Shown here piece after piece: positions 38,956 to 47,386 of a DNA stretch of 53,908 nt. The notes beneath the pieces are model-generated. The model had not been told where the DNA came from, searched no databases, and saw only the letters and a list, made by a program, of their open reading frames with translations. Both the position numbers and the translations under genes were made by a program. Location: contig JAPOJR010000004.1 in assembly GCA_029978325.1 (NCBI GenBank), positions 245 through 54,152 of the forward strand. The letters run 5' to 3'. Positions within the stretch are counted from its first letter, which is position 1, and each line of letters starts with the position of its first letter. The DNA comes from Alphaproteobacteria bacterium. GTDB lineage: Bacteria > Pseudomonadota > Alphaproteobacteria > Bin95.

Positions 38956-39330
38956 ATGTCGCCAACCATGCTCGCTCTGATTTTGGTCACGGTTACGATG
39001 TCGGCCTGTGCCCAGCTGGCGTTGAAGTTGGGCATGAAAGGGCCAGGCACTACGGCTGGACTAGCCGAGGGCGGCCTGACGGCGGCGTTGAGCGTTGCGC
39101 TGAACCCCTGGATCATATTGGGGCTCAGTATTTATGGCCTGAGCGTGGTGCTTTGGCTTTGGGTGCTGTCGAAGGTCGAGCTTTCAGTCGCCTATCCGTT
39201 CGTCGGCGTCAGTTTTCTGATCACCATGGCGTTCGGTGCGTGGCTGCTGCACGAGGAAATTACGGTCGGCCGTTTGATTGGGACTGTTTTGATCGCCATC
39301 GGTTGCGTGTTGGTGGCGCGCTCAGCTTAG
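38956..39330 (+). CDS. SMR/EamA-type small transporter (ArnE/ArnF-like)
   Basis: four TM helices, 124 aa; LWVLSKVELSVAYPFVGVSFLITMAFGAWLLHEEITVGRLIGTVLIAIG. Confidence 0.85.
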   Translation: MSPTMLALILVTVTMSACAQLALKLGMKGPGTTAGLAEGGLTAALSVALNPWIILGLSIYGLSVVLWLWVLSKVELSVAYPFVGVSFLITMAFGAWLLHEEITVGRLIGTVLIAIGCVLVARSA

Positions 39331-40158
39331 GTTGACGCTGATCGCCCCCAAAACGCCGAAGTCGGCGGTGACGCGGTCGCCGGGCCCAATCTCCAGCGGC
39401 GGGACGGACGTGCCGGTGGTGACCAGTTCACCCGCGTTAGCGCCAATGCCGAGGCCGGACAACTCGTTCACCAGCCAGGCCAGCGCGATGCGCGGGTCGC
39501 CCAAAACATTGCCGCCGGAGCCCTGGCGGTCGTAGCGGCCTGCGACATGGCCGGTAACCGTGTGCCGGGACAGGTCCAGCGCCCGCCAATCCGCCGCCAC
39601 CGCTTTGCCTACCACCAACTCGCGCGCGCACGCAGCTTCTGCAATCAGCGACGGGCCGCCGGCTTTGTCGAATACGGCGAAGCGCGAATCCGGCAGTTCC
39701 AGCGCCAGATGCAACTCGCCGACGGCAGCCATGACTTCAGCCACGCTATAGGCGTTGGTCCGCGCCGGCAGGTCGCGGGCAAAGCGGAACGCGAATTCCG
39801 GTTCGCAGACGCGCATGCGGTTCGTCGCGACAGAAACGGTTGCGCCATCTTCAAGCAGGAATTCCGCCAGCAGCCGCCCGGCCAGCGGCCCGTCGACGCC
39901 GATATGCTTTTGCCCGGCCGCGCTGGTGGCAGCGATTTTCCAGCCCGCTACAGGCTTTTGCGAGTATTTCGCCAATTCAGTCTGGATCGCATAGCCGTCC
40001 GCGCGGCTTGCCGGCCGCAACTCGGGCGGCAGGCTTTCCATCACGGTGCCGTCCTGCCAATGGCGCCAGATCAACGCGCCGGCTTCTGCTGTTTTGGTCA
40101 GCATGCAAAAAGTCCCATAGCTAATAATCGAAGCTGCCGCCTGGTCACCCGCAGTCAC
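39322..40158 (-). CDS. 2-keto-4-pentenoate hydratase-like protein
   Basis: EPEFAFRFARDLPA, GNVLGDPRIALAWLVNELS, GELVTTGTSVPPLEIGPGDRVTADFGVLG. Confidence 0.87.
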   Translation of the reverse strand: MTAGDQAAASIISYGTFCMLTKTAEAGALIWRHWQDGTVMESLPPELRPASRADGYAIQTELAKYSQKPVAGWKIAATSAAGQKHIGVDGPLAGRLLAEFLLEDGATVSVATNRMRVCEPEFAFRFARDLPARTNAYSVAEVMAAVGELHLALELPDSRFAVFDKAGGPSLIAEAACARELVVGKAVAADWRALDLSRHTVTGHVAGRYDRQGSGGNVLGDPRIALAWLVNELSGLGIGANAGELVTTGTSVPPLEIGPGDRVTADFGVLGAISVNLS

Positions 40159-41480
40159 GCAGTTGGCTCTGTCTCTAAGGTGTCGGCCAGCAAAACCGCG
40201 GCGACGAGGTCTCCCGTCACATTAACTACCGTGCGGCACATGTCGAGTAGCCGGTCGACGCCGAGAATGATTACCATGCCTTCGACCGGAATCTTCATGC
40301 TGGTCGCGACGCTGATCAGAATGGCGATACTGACCCCCGGCGTGCCGGGCGCGCCGATGCTGGAGGCGACCAGCGTTCCGGTGACGACCAGCGTCTGCGT
40401 GACGGTCAGCTCAATTCCAGCCAATTGCGCCAGAAACAGAATCGCGACGGCCTGATATAGCGCCGTGCCGGCCATATTCATCGTCGCGCCCAGCGGCACC
40501 ACCAGGTTGGCTATGTTCTGAGGCACGCCCAATTGGCGAGAGGTTTGGATCGTCACCGGCATGACCGCTGACGAACTGGAGGTCGAAAATGCCAGCAACA
40601 GATTGCCGCCCGCGATCCTGACAAACCGCAGCGGGTTGATCGAGCCGATTAGCCCGGCAATCGCCAGATAGAGAACCAACAGCAGGCCGAGGCCGAACAA
40701 CACCGTCAACACATACCCTGAAATGCCGACCAGGGTCTCAACGCCGACCCGCATCACCAGTTGCGCCATCAGGCCGAAAACGGCAACCGGCGCCAGAAAC
40801 ATGGCCCATTTGACGATGTTCATGGCGATCGAAAGCAGGGCGTCCATCAGCGCCAGGAAAGGCGCCACCCGTGCGCGGTCGACCTGGGTTACGGAGACGC
40901 CGACCAGAAGGGCCAGTACAACCACCGCCAGCATGTCGCCCTGGACGATGGACGCCGTTGGGTTGGTCGGCAGGATATCGGCAATGAGGTGCGGCAGGTG
41001 CTTGAGCGGTTGTGTGGCGGCGTCGCCGGCCGCAGCAGAAGGATTTGCGCCGGCCGGGACAGCCGCAAATGTCCGCAACGGCGCGCCGGGCTGGAGCCAT
41101 TTCGCCAGCGCAACGCCCAAGGCGGCCGCCGCGCTTGTCGTCACCAGAATAAAGGCAGCCAGTCTCAGGCCAACGGCCCGCAACTCAGCGCCAGAGCCGG
41201 CTCCGTTCAGACCGCCGACGATTGAGGCAAAGATCAGGGGAACCAGTACCATGGCGATCAGGGCCAGGAATATCTGGCCCGGCAACGCGAGCCAGAGGCC
41301 GATCAATTCCGACATCTCGGGCGATAGCCAGCCTGTGCTATCGCTCAGCGCCAGCCCCAGGCCGAAGCCCAGAACCATCCCGGCAATAACCTGGGCCCAC
41401 AAGCGCGTGCGGATCCAGGCGCGCAGCTTGAAGCGTTGGCTGGCGACCTGGATCGTAGTTTCTGGAGCAGGTTGGCTCAT
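40155..41480 (-). CDS. dicarboxylate/amino acid:cation symporter (DAACS)
   Basis: LVPLIFASIVGGL, AFSTSSSSAVMPVTI, PLGATMNMAGTALYQ. Confidence 0.94.
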   Translation of the reverse strand: MSQPAPETTIQVASQRFKLRAWIRTRLWAQVIAGMVLGFGLGLALSDSTGWLSPEMSELIGLWLALPGQIFLALIAMVLVPLIFASIVGGLNGAGSGAELRAVGLRLAAFILVTTSAAAALGVALAKWLQPGAPLRTFAAVPAGANPSAAAGDAATQPLKHLPHLIADILPTNPTASIVQGDMLAVVVLALLVGVSVTQVDRARVAPFLALMDALLSIAMNIVKWAMFLAPVAVFGLMAQLVMRVGVETLVGISGYVLTVLFGLGLLLVLYLAIAGLIGSINPLRFVRIAGGNLLLAFSTSSSSAVMPVTIQTSRQLGVPQNIANLVVPLGATMNMAGTALYQAVAILFLAQLAGIELTVTQTLVVTGTLVASSIGAPGTPGVSIAILISVATSMKIPVEGMVIILGVDRLLDMCRTVVNVTGDLVAAVLLADTLETEPTA

Positions 41481-41543
41481 GACGCTTGCTGCCACCGCCT
41501 GGGCGCTGAACGCACCCGTGCAATGCCGAAGACCCGCTGGACG

Positions 41544-42767
41544 CTATGCAGGGGCCGCCTGGGCGGTAGCCCGCGCCTCCAGCAGGCCGGCAATCTCGTC
41601 CTCGGTCAGCCCGGCCTCGCGCAGCAGGTCCAGGCTGTGCTCGCCGAGGCGCGGCGCATGCCGTGTCAGGCCGCCCGGCGTTTTGGAGAATGTGACCGGC
41701 ACCTTGATGTGTCGGACTTTGCCCTCGCTCGGGTGTTCGCTTTCCGGGAACATGCCGACGGCGGTCAGGTGCGGATCGTTGAACAGGTCTTCCGGCGTGT
41801 TCATCGGTGCGGACGGCACGTCAGCCTCGGACAGCACCTCCAGCCAATCTGCTGTGGTGCGGCTCGGCATGATGTTGGCCAGATGCTCGTACAGCTCGCC
41901 GATATTTTTGGTGCGCCCCTGCATTGTCTGGAAGCGCTCGTCGGCAGCCAGGTCCTGGCGTCCGGCCAGTGCGAAGAAGGTCATCCAGTGCTTGGTCGAG
42001 TACGGCATCATGCAGATATAGCCGTCCGCGGTCTTGTGCGGCCGGCGATAGGGAGAGAGCAGGCGCACATAACCGGCCTTGCCCTGCGGCGGCTCGAAAA
42101 AGCGTTCCTGCATATGCTCGTTGATGACGAAGCTGGCAAAGCTCTCGAACATGGGTACGTCGATTCGCTGGCCTTCGCCGGTGCGCTCGCGGTGAAACAG
42201 GCCCATGCAGATCGAATAGAGCGCGAACAGGCCGCTGGTCTTGTCGGCGACCACCGACGGCGCGAAACGCGGCTCGCCGGTGACCATTCCGGTCAGCGCC
42301 GCCAGTCCGGAAAGGCCCTGGATCAGGTCGTCGTAGGCCGGCTTGTCGGCATAGGGGCCGGTCGGGCCAAAGCCGATGGCGTTGCAATAGACGATGTCCG
42401 GCTTGGCTTTCTCAATGTCCTCATAGGCGATCCCCAGGCGGGCGGCAGCTTTGGGGCGCATATTGTGGATAAAGACGTCTGCGGTCTGGCAGAGCTTGTA
42501 GAGCGCCTCGCGCGCCGCCGGTTGTTTCAGGTCCAGCACCACCGAACGCTTGTTGCGGCCCTTGATGAGAAACGCGGCGGACATGCCGGGATGCCGCGAA
42601 GGCCCGACCTGGCGCGAGATATCGCCCTCTGGCCCTTCGACCTTGATGATGTCCGCGCCCATTTCGCCCATGATCTGGGTGCAGTAGGGGCCGAACATGA
42701 CGGTGGTCAGGTCGATGACGCGGACCCCGGACAGGGGGCCAATCGGCGGTTTGGCGGCGGAAGACAT
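41544..42767 (-). CDS. CaiB/BaiF family CoA-transferase
   Basis: LSGVRVIDLTTVMFGPYCTQIMGEMGADIIKVEGPEGD, RNKRSVVLDLKQPAAREAL, YDDLIQGLSGLAALTG. Confidence 0.95.
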   Translation of the reverse strand: MSSAAKPPIGPLSGVRVIDLTTVMFGPYCTQIMGEMGADIIKVEGPEGDISRQVGPSRHPGMSAAFLIKGRNKRSVVLDLKQPAAREALYKLCQTADVFIHNMRPKAAARLGIAYEDIEKAKPDIVYCNAIGFGPTGPYADKPAYDDLIQGLSGLAALTGMVTGEPRFAPSVVADKTSGLFALYSICMGLFHRERTGEGQRIDVPMFESFASFVINEHMQERFFEPPQGKAGYVRLLSPYRRPHKTADGYICMMPYSTKHWMTFFALAGRQDLAADERFQTMQGRTKNIGELYEHLANIMPSRTTADWLEVLSEADVPSAPMNTPEDLFNDPHLTAVGMFPESEHPSEGKVRHIKVPVTFSKTPGGLTRHAPRLGEHSLDLLREAGLTEDEIAGLLEARATAQAAPA

Positions 42768-43031
42768 GAGCAGGCACCGGATCGGTTAGAGAACGCTTCC
42801 CTCTTGTAACACAGTGTTTGGACCAAAGACCAAGCCTGGATAAGCCGGCCGCAGCGGAAAATCCCGGCAGCGACGCCTCTGGCGTCGGATGGCGCTAGCC
42901 ATTGCGGGCCGGCATCGTAGCCGCTTTCGATGAAATCACCCTAGGTTGGTGGTCGGACAAGCGATAAAGTGCACGGGCAATGCTTGGCTGCCGCTGCCAT
43001 GCCACCGAAATACCATCGAGGGTTGATCGAA

Positions 43032-43421
43032 ATGAGCGATACCGAAGCAAGACCCCGCGGAGAACTGACCACCCGTACCCTTGCCATGCCGGGAGATGCT
43101 AATCCCAGCGGCGATATTTTCGGCGGCTGGGTGTTGTCGCAAATGGATATTGCCGCCGGCATCGCCGCGGGCAATCGGGCGCAGGGCAGGGTCGCAACCG
43201 TCGCCGTCGATGCGATGAGCTTCATCCGTCCCGTCTATGTCGGGGATGTCATGTGTGTCTATACCGAGGTTGAGAAAACCGGCCGTACGTCCATCACCAT
43301 CCGGTTGGAGGCGTGGGCGCTGCGCAATCGTCTGGGTTCGCGCGTCAAGGTGACGGAGGGCCATTTCACCTTCGTCGCCATCGACGAGCAAAGGCGGCCC
43401 CGGCCAGTGCCGCAGCTTTGA
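43032..43421 (+). CDS. acyl-CoA thioesterase (YciA/hotdog)
   Basis: TLAMPGDANPSGDIFGGWVLSQMDIAAGIAAG, FIRPVYVGDVMCVYTEVEKTGRTSI. Confidence 0.92.
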   Translation: MSDTEARPRGELTTRTLAMPGDANPSGDIFGGWVLSQMDIAAGIAAGNRAQGRVATVAVDAMSFIRPVYVGDVMCVYTEVEKTGRTSITIRLEAWALRNRLGSRVKVTEGHFTFVAIDEQRRPRPVPQL

Positions 43422-43515
43422 CATTAACGACGCGAGCCCGCCCCATTGCCCTTTTTCCGATTCCGGTGATGATAGCGCCTGACATTCCACTGCCCTGCCA
43501 GAAGGACCGAAACCT

Positions 43516-44091
43516 ATGGACGCCCTTACCCTCCTGAAAGAGCGTACTTCCACCCTGCCGCGCTTCATGGCGGAGCCTGGCCCGTCTGATGCCGACCTGG
43601 CGGATATGTTCGAGGCCGCGACGCGGGTGCCGGACCACGGTATGGTGCGGCCTTGGCGGTTTGTCGTGTTGCGCGGCGATGACCGGGCGAAAATGGGCGA
43701 GGTCTTTGTCGAGGCGCTAAAGGCCCGCCAGCCCGACGCCGCCGAAGATGCGGTCGAGGCCGAGCGTGGCCGGGCGCTGCGGACGCCGGTTGTTGTCGCG
43801 GTATTGGCCCGCACTAAGGCGCACCCGAAAGTTCCGCATGTCGAGCAGATCGTCTCCGCAGGTCAGGCTGCTCTGGCGCTGCAACTGGCAGCGCAGGCCA
43901 AGGGCTTCGGCAGTGTCATGCTGACCGGCGACAACGCCTACGATCCGCACGTCAAAGCGTTTTTCGGCCTGAAAGAGGAAGACGCCATCGTTGCATTCCT
44001 GTATCTGGGCACGCCTGCGGACAAAGTTCCGGCGAAAAAACGCCCCGAGGCGGACAAGTTCGTCGAAGCCTTCGGCAGTCACGGCGCTTGA
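43516..44091 (+). CDS. nitroreductase family protein
   Basis: AATRVPDHGMVRPWRFVVLRGDDR, SAGQAALALQLAAQAKGFGSVMLTG. Confidence 0.9.
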   Translation: MDALTLLKERTSTLPRFMAEPGPSDADLADMFEAATRVPDHGMVRPWRFVVLRGDDRAKMGEVFVEALKARQPDAAEDAVEAERGRALRTPVVVAVLARTKAHPKVPHVEQIVSAGQAALALQLAAQAKGFGSVMLTGDNAYDPHVKAFFGLKEEDAIVAFLYLGTPADKVPAKKRPEADKFVEAFGSHGA

Positions 44092-44113
44092 GCCGCGCAG
44101 ATAGAGCGTTGGT

Positions 44114-44518
44114 ATGGCCCAGCCGCTGACCGGACCAGCCAAATGGCTGTTGTTGGCGATTGGCTGGATCGCTGTCGGGCTGGCGGCCTTGGGCGCGTTC
44201 CTGCCCTTGCTGCCAACCGTGCCGTTTCTGCTGGTCGCGGCGTGGGCCTTTGGCCGTTCCAGCACACGCTTGCACAGTTGGCTCTACGATAACCGCATTT
44301 TTGGGCCGCTGCTGCGCGACTGGCAGCAGCATGGCGCTATTCCGCGCTGGGCGAAGGTCATGGCGATTCTGGCGATGTCGCTGGCGATGGTCGGGCTGGC
44401 CCAGAGAGACACTATGCCGGTTTGGGTGTTGATCGTGATCGGCCTGACCTTGGCGACCGTCGCTGTCTGGATCGTGACCCGGCCGAGCGGCCCCGCCGAC
44501 GACGGCAGGAAAGACTAG
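44114..44518 (+). CDS. YbaN family (DUF454) inner membrane protein
   Basis: GAFLPLLPTVPFLLVAAWAFGRSSTRLHSWLYDNRIFGPLLRDW. Confidence 0.9.
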   Translation: MAQPLTGPAKWLLLAIGWIAVGLAALGAFLPLLPTVPFLLVAAWAFGRSSTRLHSWLYDNRIFGPLLRDWQQHGAIPRWAKVMAILAMSLAMVGLAQRDTMPVWVLIVIGLTLATVAVWIVTRPSGPADDGRKD

Positions 44519-44524
44519 AGGCAC

Positions 44525-45187
44525 ATGAGCGAAATTCATCCCGATGTCGCGCCGCAACTGGCGGAGCTTTTGCTGGACCGCGACCGGCCGCTGCTGATCT
44601 CGGATGCGGACGAGGTGCTGTTCGATTTTATGGCGGCGTTCGTCGGCTATGTGGAAGAGCAGGGCCACTACTACGATTGGAAAAGCTTTGCCCTGACCGG
44701 CAATATCCGGCGACCGAGCGACCACACGGCGCTGTCGCCGCCAGAGGTCCGTACCCTGATCAACACGTTTTTCGCCGAACGGACCGAGACCATACCGCCG
44801 GTCGCAGGCGCGGCGGCGGCGCTGGCGGCGTTGGCCCGGGATGGGGTGCAAGTCCTGGTGCTGTCAAATTTGCCGCTGGCGCAGCGCGATGACCGGGCGC
44901 GGGCGCTGGCCCGGCACGGCATGTCCTACCCGATTGTCGCCAATGCCGGATTGAAAGGCCCGACGGTGCGGGCGCTGGCTGCCGTGGTGCAGGCGCCGAC
45001 GGCCTTCGTCGACGATATCGGCCACCACCATGAAAGCGTCGCGGAGCACGCCGCCGATGTGCATCGGCTGCATTTTTCCAGCCATCCGCGGTTGCGGGCG
45101 CTTCAGGGCCACATCCCGACCGCGCACCATCAGGCGGAGAGCTGGGAGGAATTGGAGGCGGAGCTAAGGGCGCGCCTGCTGAAATAA
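44525..45187 (+). CDS. HAD family hydrolase-like protein
   Basis: PLLISDADEVLFDFMAAF; FVDDIGHHHESVAEH. Confidence 0.78.
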   Translation: MSEIHPDVAPQLAELLLDRDRPLLISDADEVLFDFMAAFVGYVEEQGHYYDWKSFALTGNIRRPSDHTALSPPEVRTLINTFFAERTETIPPVAGAAAALAALARDGVQVLVLSNLPLAQRDDRARALARHGMSYPIVANAGLKGPTVRALAAVVQAPTAFVDDIGHHHESVAEHAADVHRLHFSSHPRLRALQGHIPTAHHQAESWEELEAELRARLLK

Positions 45188-45195
45188 AAGCGCGG

Positions 45196-45987
45196 CTATT
45201 GTGGGTCGCGCCCGCCCATGGCCTCGATCTTGTCGTTCAGGCGGCGCATGCCGCGCAGCCAGCGTTCCAGATCGTTGGTTTTGCCCTCCATCCACTTCTG
45301 CGCCAACTCGTCGGTCAGGATCAGGAAGCGCTCGTCTTCTACGGCTGTCGCCACCATCTCGGCGACATCCTCCGGCTCCTTGACCGGGCCGACGGCGGTG
45401 CTGGCGAAGGGTTTGCTGGTATCGCCCAGCATCGGCGTGCGCACGCCCAGCGGCGCCAGGCAGGAAACGCGGATGCCCTGGTTGTGGTGCGTGACCGAGA
45501 GGTATTCGGCAAGGCCCACCACCGCGTGCTTCGATACGGTGTAGGGCAGGTTGCCGTTCGACATCAGAATGCCGGCCATGCTGGCGGTGTGGATCAGATA
45601 GCCGGAGCCGCGCTCGATCATGCCGGGCAGCACGGCGCGCACCGCGTAAACATGCGCCATGACGTTGACGTTCCACTGGTCCTCCCACACCTGCAGCGGT
45701 GTGTTCAGGATCTCACGACCGGAATTGATGCCGGCATTGTTGAACATCACGTCGACCGGGCCGTAATGATCCTCCGCCGCCTTGATGAGGGCGTTGACCT
45801 CGTCTTCCTTGCCGACATTGCAGCCAACGCCGAGCCCGCCGAACTCCGCCGCGACGGCCTTGGCGCCATCGCCGTTCAGGTCGGCGACGACGACTTTCGC
45901 GCCGCGTGCTGCGAAATTACGGCAGCAGGCCGCGCCGATGCCCGATGCGCCGCCGGTGACGACGGTAACTTTGTTGTTCCAGTCCAT
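45196..45987 (-). CDS. SDR family NAD(P)-dependent oxidoreductase
   Basis: VTGGASGIGAACCRNFA, NNAGIN, YTVSKHAVVGLAEYLS. Confidence 0.95.
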   Translation of the reverse strand: MDWNNKVTVVTGGASGIGAACCRNFAARGAKVVVADLNGDGAKAVAAEFGGLGVGCNVGKEDEVNALIKAAEDHYGPVDVMFNNAGINSGREILNTPLQVWEDQWNVNVMAHVYAVRAVLPGMIERGSGYLIHTASMAGILMSNGNLPYTVSKHAVVGLAEYLSVTHHNQGIRVSCLAPLGVRTPMLGDTSKPFASTAVGPVKEPEDVAEMVATAVEDERFLILTDELAQKWMEGKTNDLERWLRGMRRLNDKIEAMGGRDPQ

Positions 45988-46028
45988 GGGCTGGGTTCCT
46001 TTCCTGATGGCTAAAGCATTCCCTCTCC

Positions 46029-46114
46029 CGTCACTGCGAGGAGCAGAGCAACGAAGCAACCCAGGGATTAAAGAGCCCAGACCCCTGGGTTGCTTCGCTC
46101 CGCTCGCAATGACG
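46029..46114. repeat. long imperfect inverted repeat (palindromic intergenic element)
   Basis: left arm cgtcactgcgaggagcagagcaacgaagcaacccaggg; right arm reverse complement cgtcattgcgagcggagcgaagcaacccaggg. Confidence 0.85.
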
Positions 46115-46125
46115 CCTGAGAAAAC

Positions 46126-47265
46126 TTACGCGGGCGCGAAGACGTCGGCGTTTCCGGCCTGCTGGCGTGCCTGCGCCGTCGCGGCGCCCTTGAACGCCGC
46201 ATCCCGCTGCAGCACCGGCATCACGTCCTTGGCGAACAGGCGCATGTTCAGTTCGCCCTCATGGTGCGGCATGCCACCGTAGGAGAAATCGCAGACGATA
46301 TGATCGGTGCCGGTGAGCCGTTGCAGTTCGCCGACCTGTTGCAGGCAATCGTCCGGCGTGCCGACGATCTGGATCGAGACATAGAAGTCCGTCATCTTCT
46401 TGCGCGCCACCGGGTCTTTCATCTTGGCGTAGGTCTTGGCGGTCGCGCCATAGCTCTCATAGCCTTTGACGTTGGCCAGATGCCCGTCCGAGAAGTTGTA
46501 GTGGTTGTCGATTGAATCCCACTTCGCGCCCAGATACTGCAACGCCCGTTCCTGTGCCTCGTCACGGCTTTCGGCGCAGGAGACATTGGTCAGGATCACC
46601 GGCGGCGTCGGCGTGTGGCCGACACTGATGGCGATGTCGCGGTATTTCTGGATATCGGCGGCGGCCTTGTTCCACTCGTTCTGCATGATGACCATCATGC
46701 CGAAGCCGAGCTTTGCCATAATCTCCGCCGATTCCGGGCTGACGGACGAGGCGTAGAAGCGCCGCTCCGGATGCGACATCGGCCGCGGTCGTATCGACAT
46801 CTTCGGGATTTTGTAGAACTCGCCATCCCACTCGAACACCTCGTCGCGCAGCGCCTTGGTGATGAGCTGGGCGCTTTCGGCGAAGCGCGGGCGGGCTTCC
46901 TCCATGGGCACGCGGAAACCCTCGTATTCCTTGGTCGCAGCACCCCGGCCAAAGCCGAACATGCAGCGCCCGCCGCAGAGCAGATCCAGATAGGCGATCT
47001 GCTCCGCCACTCGGATCGGATCATGCCAGGGCAGCACAATCACACAGGTGCCCAGCGTGATGCGGCTGGTCTTGGCAGCGTAATAGCTGAGCAGTTGCAG
47101 TGGGCTCGGCGACATGGAATAGCCGGTGAAGTGGTGCTCCAGCCCGAACAGAGAGTCGAAACCCAACGGCTCCGCCAGATCGGCGAGGGCGAGGTGCTCT
47201 GCCAGGACGGCAGCATCGGGGCGGCCAGGCTGGGCCAGCACACTGATATCGGTTCCGACTTTCAT
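46126..47265 (-). CDS. LLM class flavin-dependent oxidoreductase
   Basis: GFDSLFGLEHHFTGYSMSPSPLQLLSYYAAKTSRITLGTCVIVLPWHDPIRVAEQIAYLDLLCGGRCMFGFGRG. Confidence 0.94.
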   Translation of the reverse strand: MKVGTDISVLAQPGRPDAAVLAEHLALADLAEPLGFDSLFGLEHHFTGYSMSPSPLQLLSYYAAKTSRITLGTCVIVLPWHDPIRVAEQIAYLDLLCGGRCMFGFGRGAATKEYEGFRVPMEEARPRFAESAQLITKALRDEVFEWDGEFYKIPKMSIRPRPMSHPERRFYASSVSPESAEIMAKLGFGMMVIMQNEWNKAAADIQKYRDIAISVGHTPTPPVILTNVSCAESRDEAQERALQYLGAKWDSIDNHYNFSDGHLANVKGYESYGATAKTYAKMKDPVARKKMTDFYVSIQIVGTPDDCLQQVGELQRLTGTDHIVCDFSYGGMPHHEGELNMRLFAKDVMPVLQRDAAFKGAATAQARQQAGNADVFAPA

Positions 47266-47386
47266 GGGGCGTATCCTCCAGGGCCGGAGCAATCCGGCCC
47301 GATTGCAACTTGTACCATAGGAGAATGCTACGCCATGAACCGGTCAGCGCAACTGCGTCTTTCGCGCGCCCCGAAAACCTGCCCGC

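Noticed and set aside
40723-42809. Long plus-strand ORFs of 432 and 457 aa
   Set aside because: Antisense to the symporter and CaiB CoA-transferase, which carry clear family motifs.
45168-45213. gggcgcg...cgcgccc inverted repeat at the HAD/SDR convergent junction
   Set aside because: Only 7 bp with a 32-nt loop in GC-rich sequence; too weak to call a terminator.
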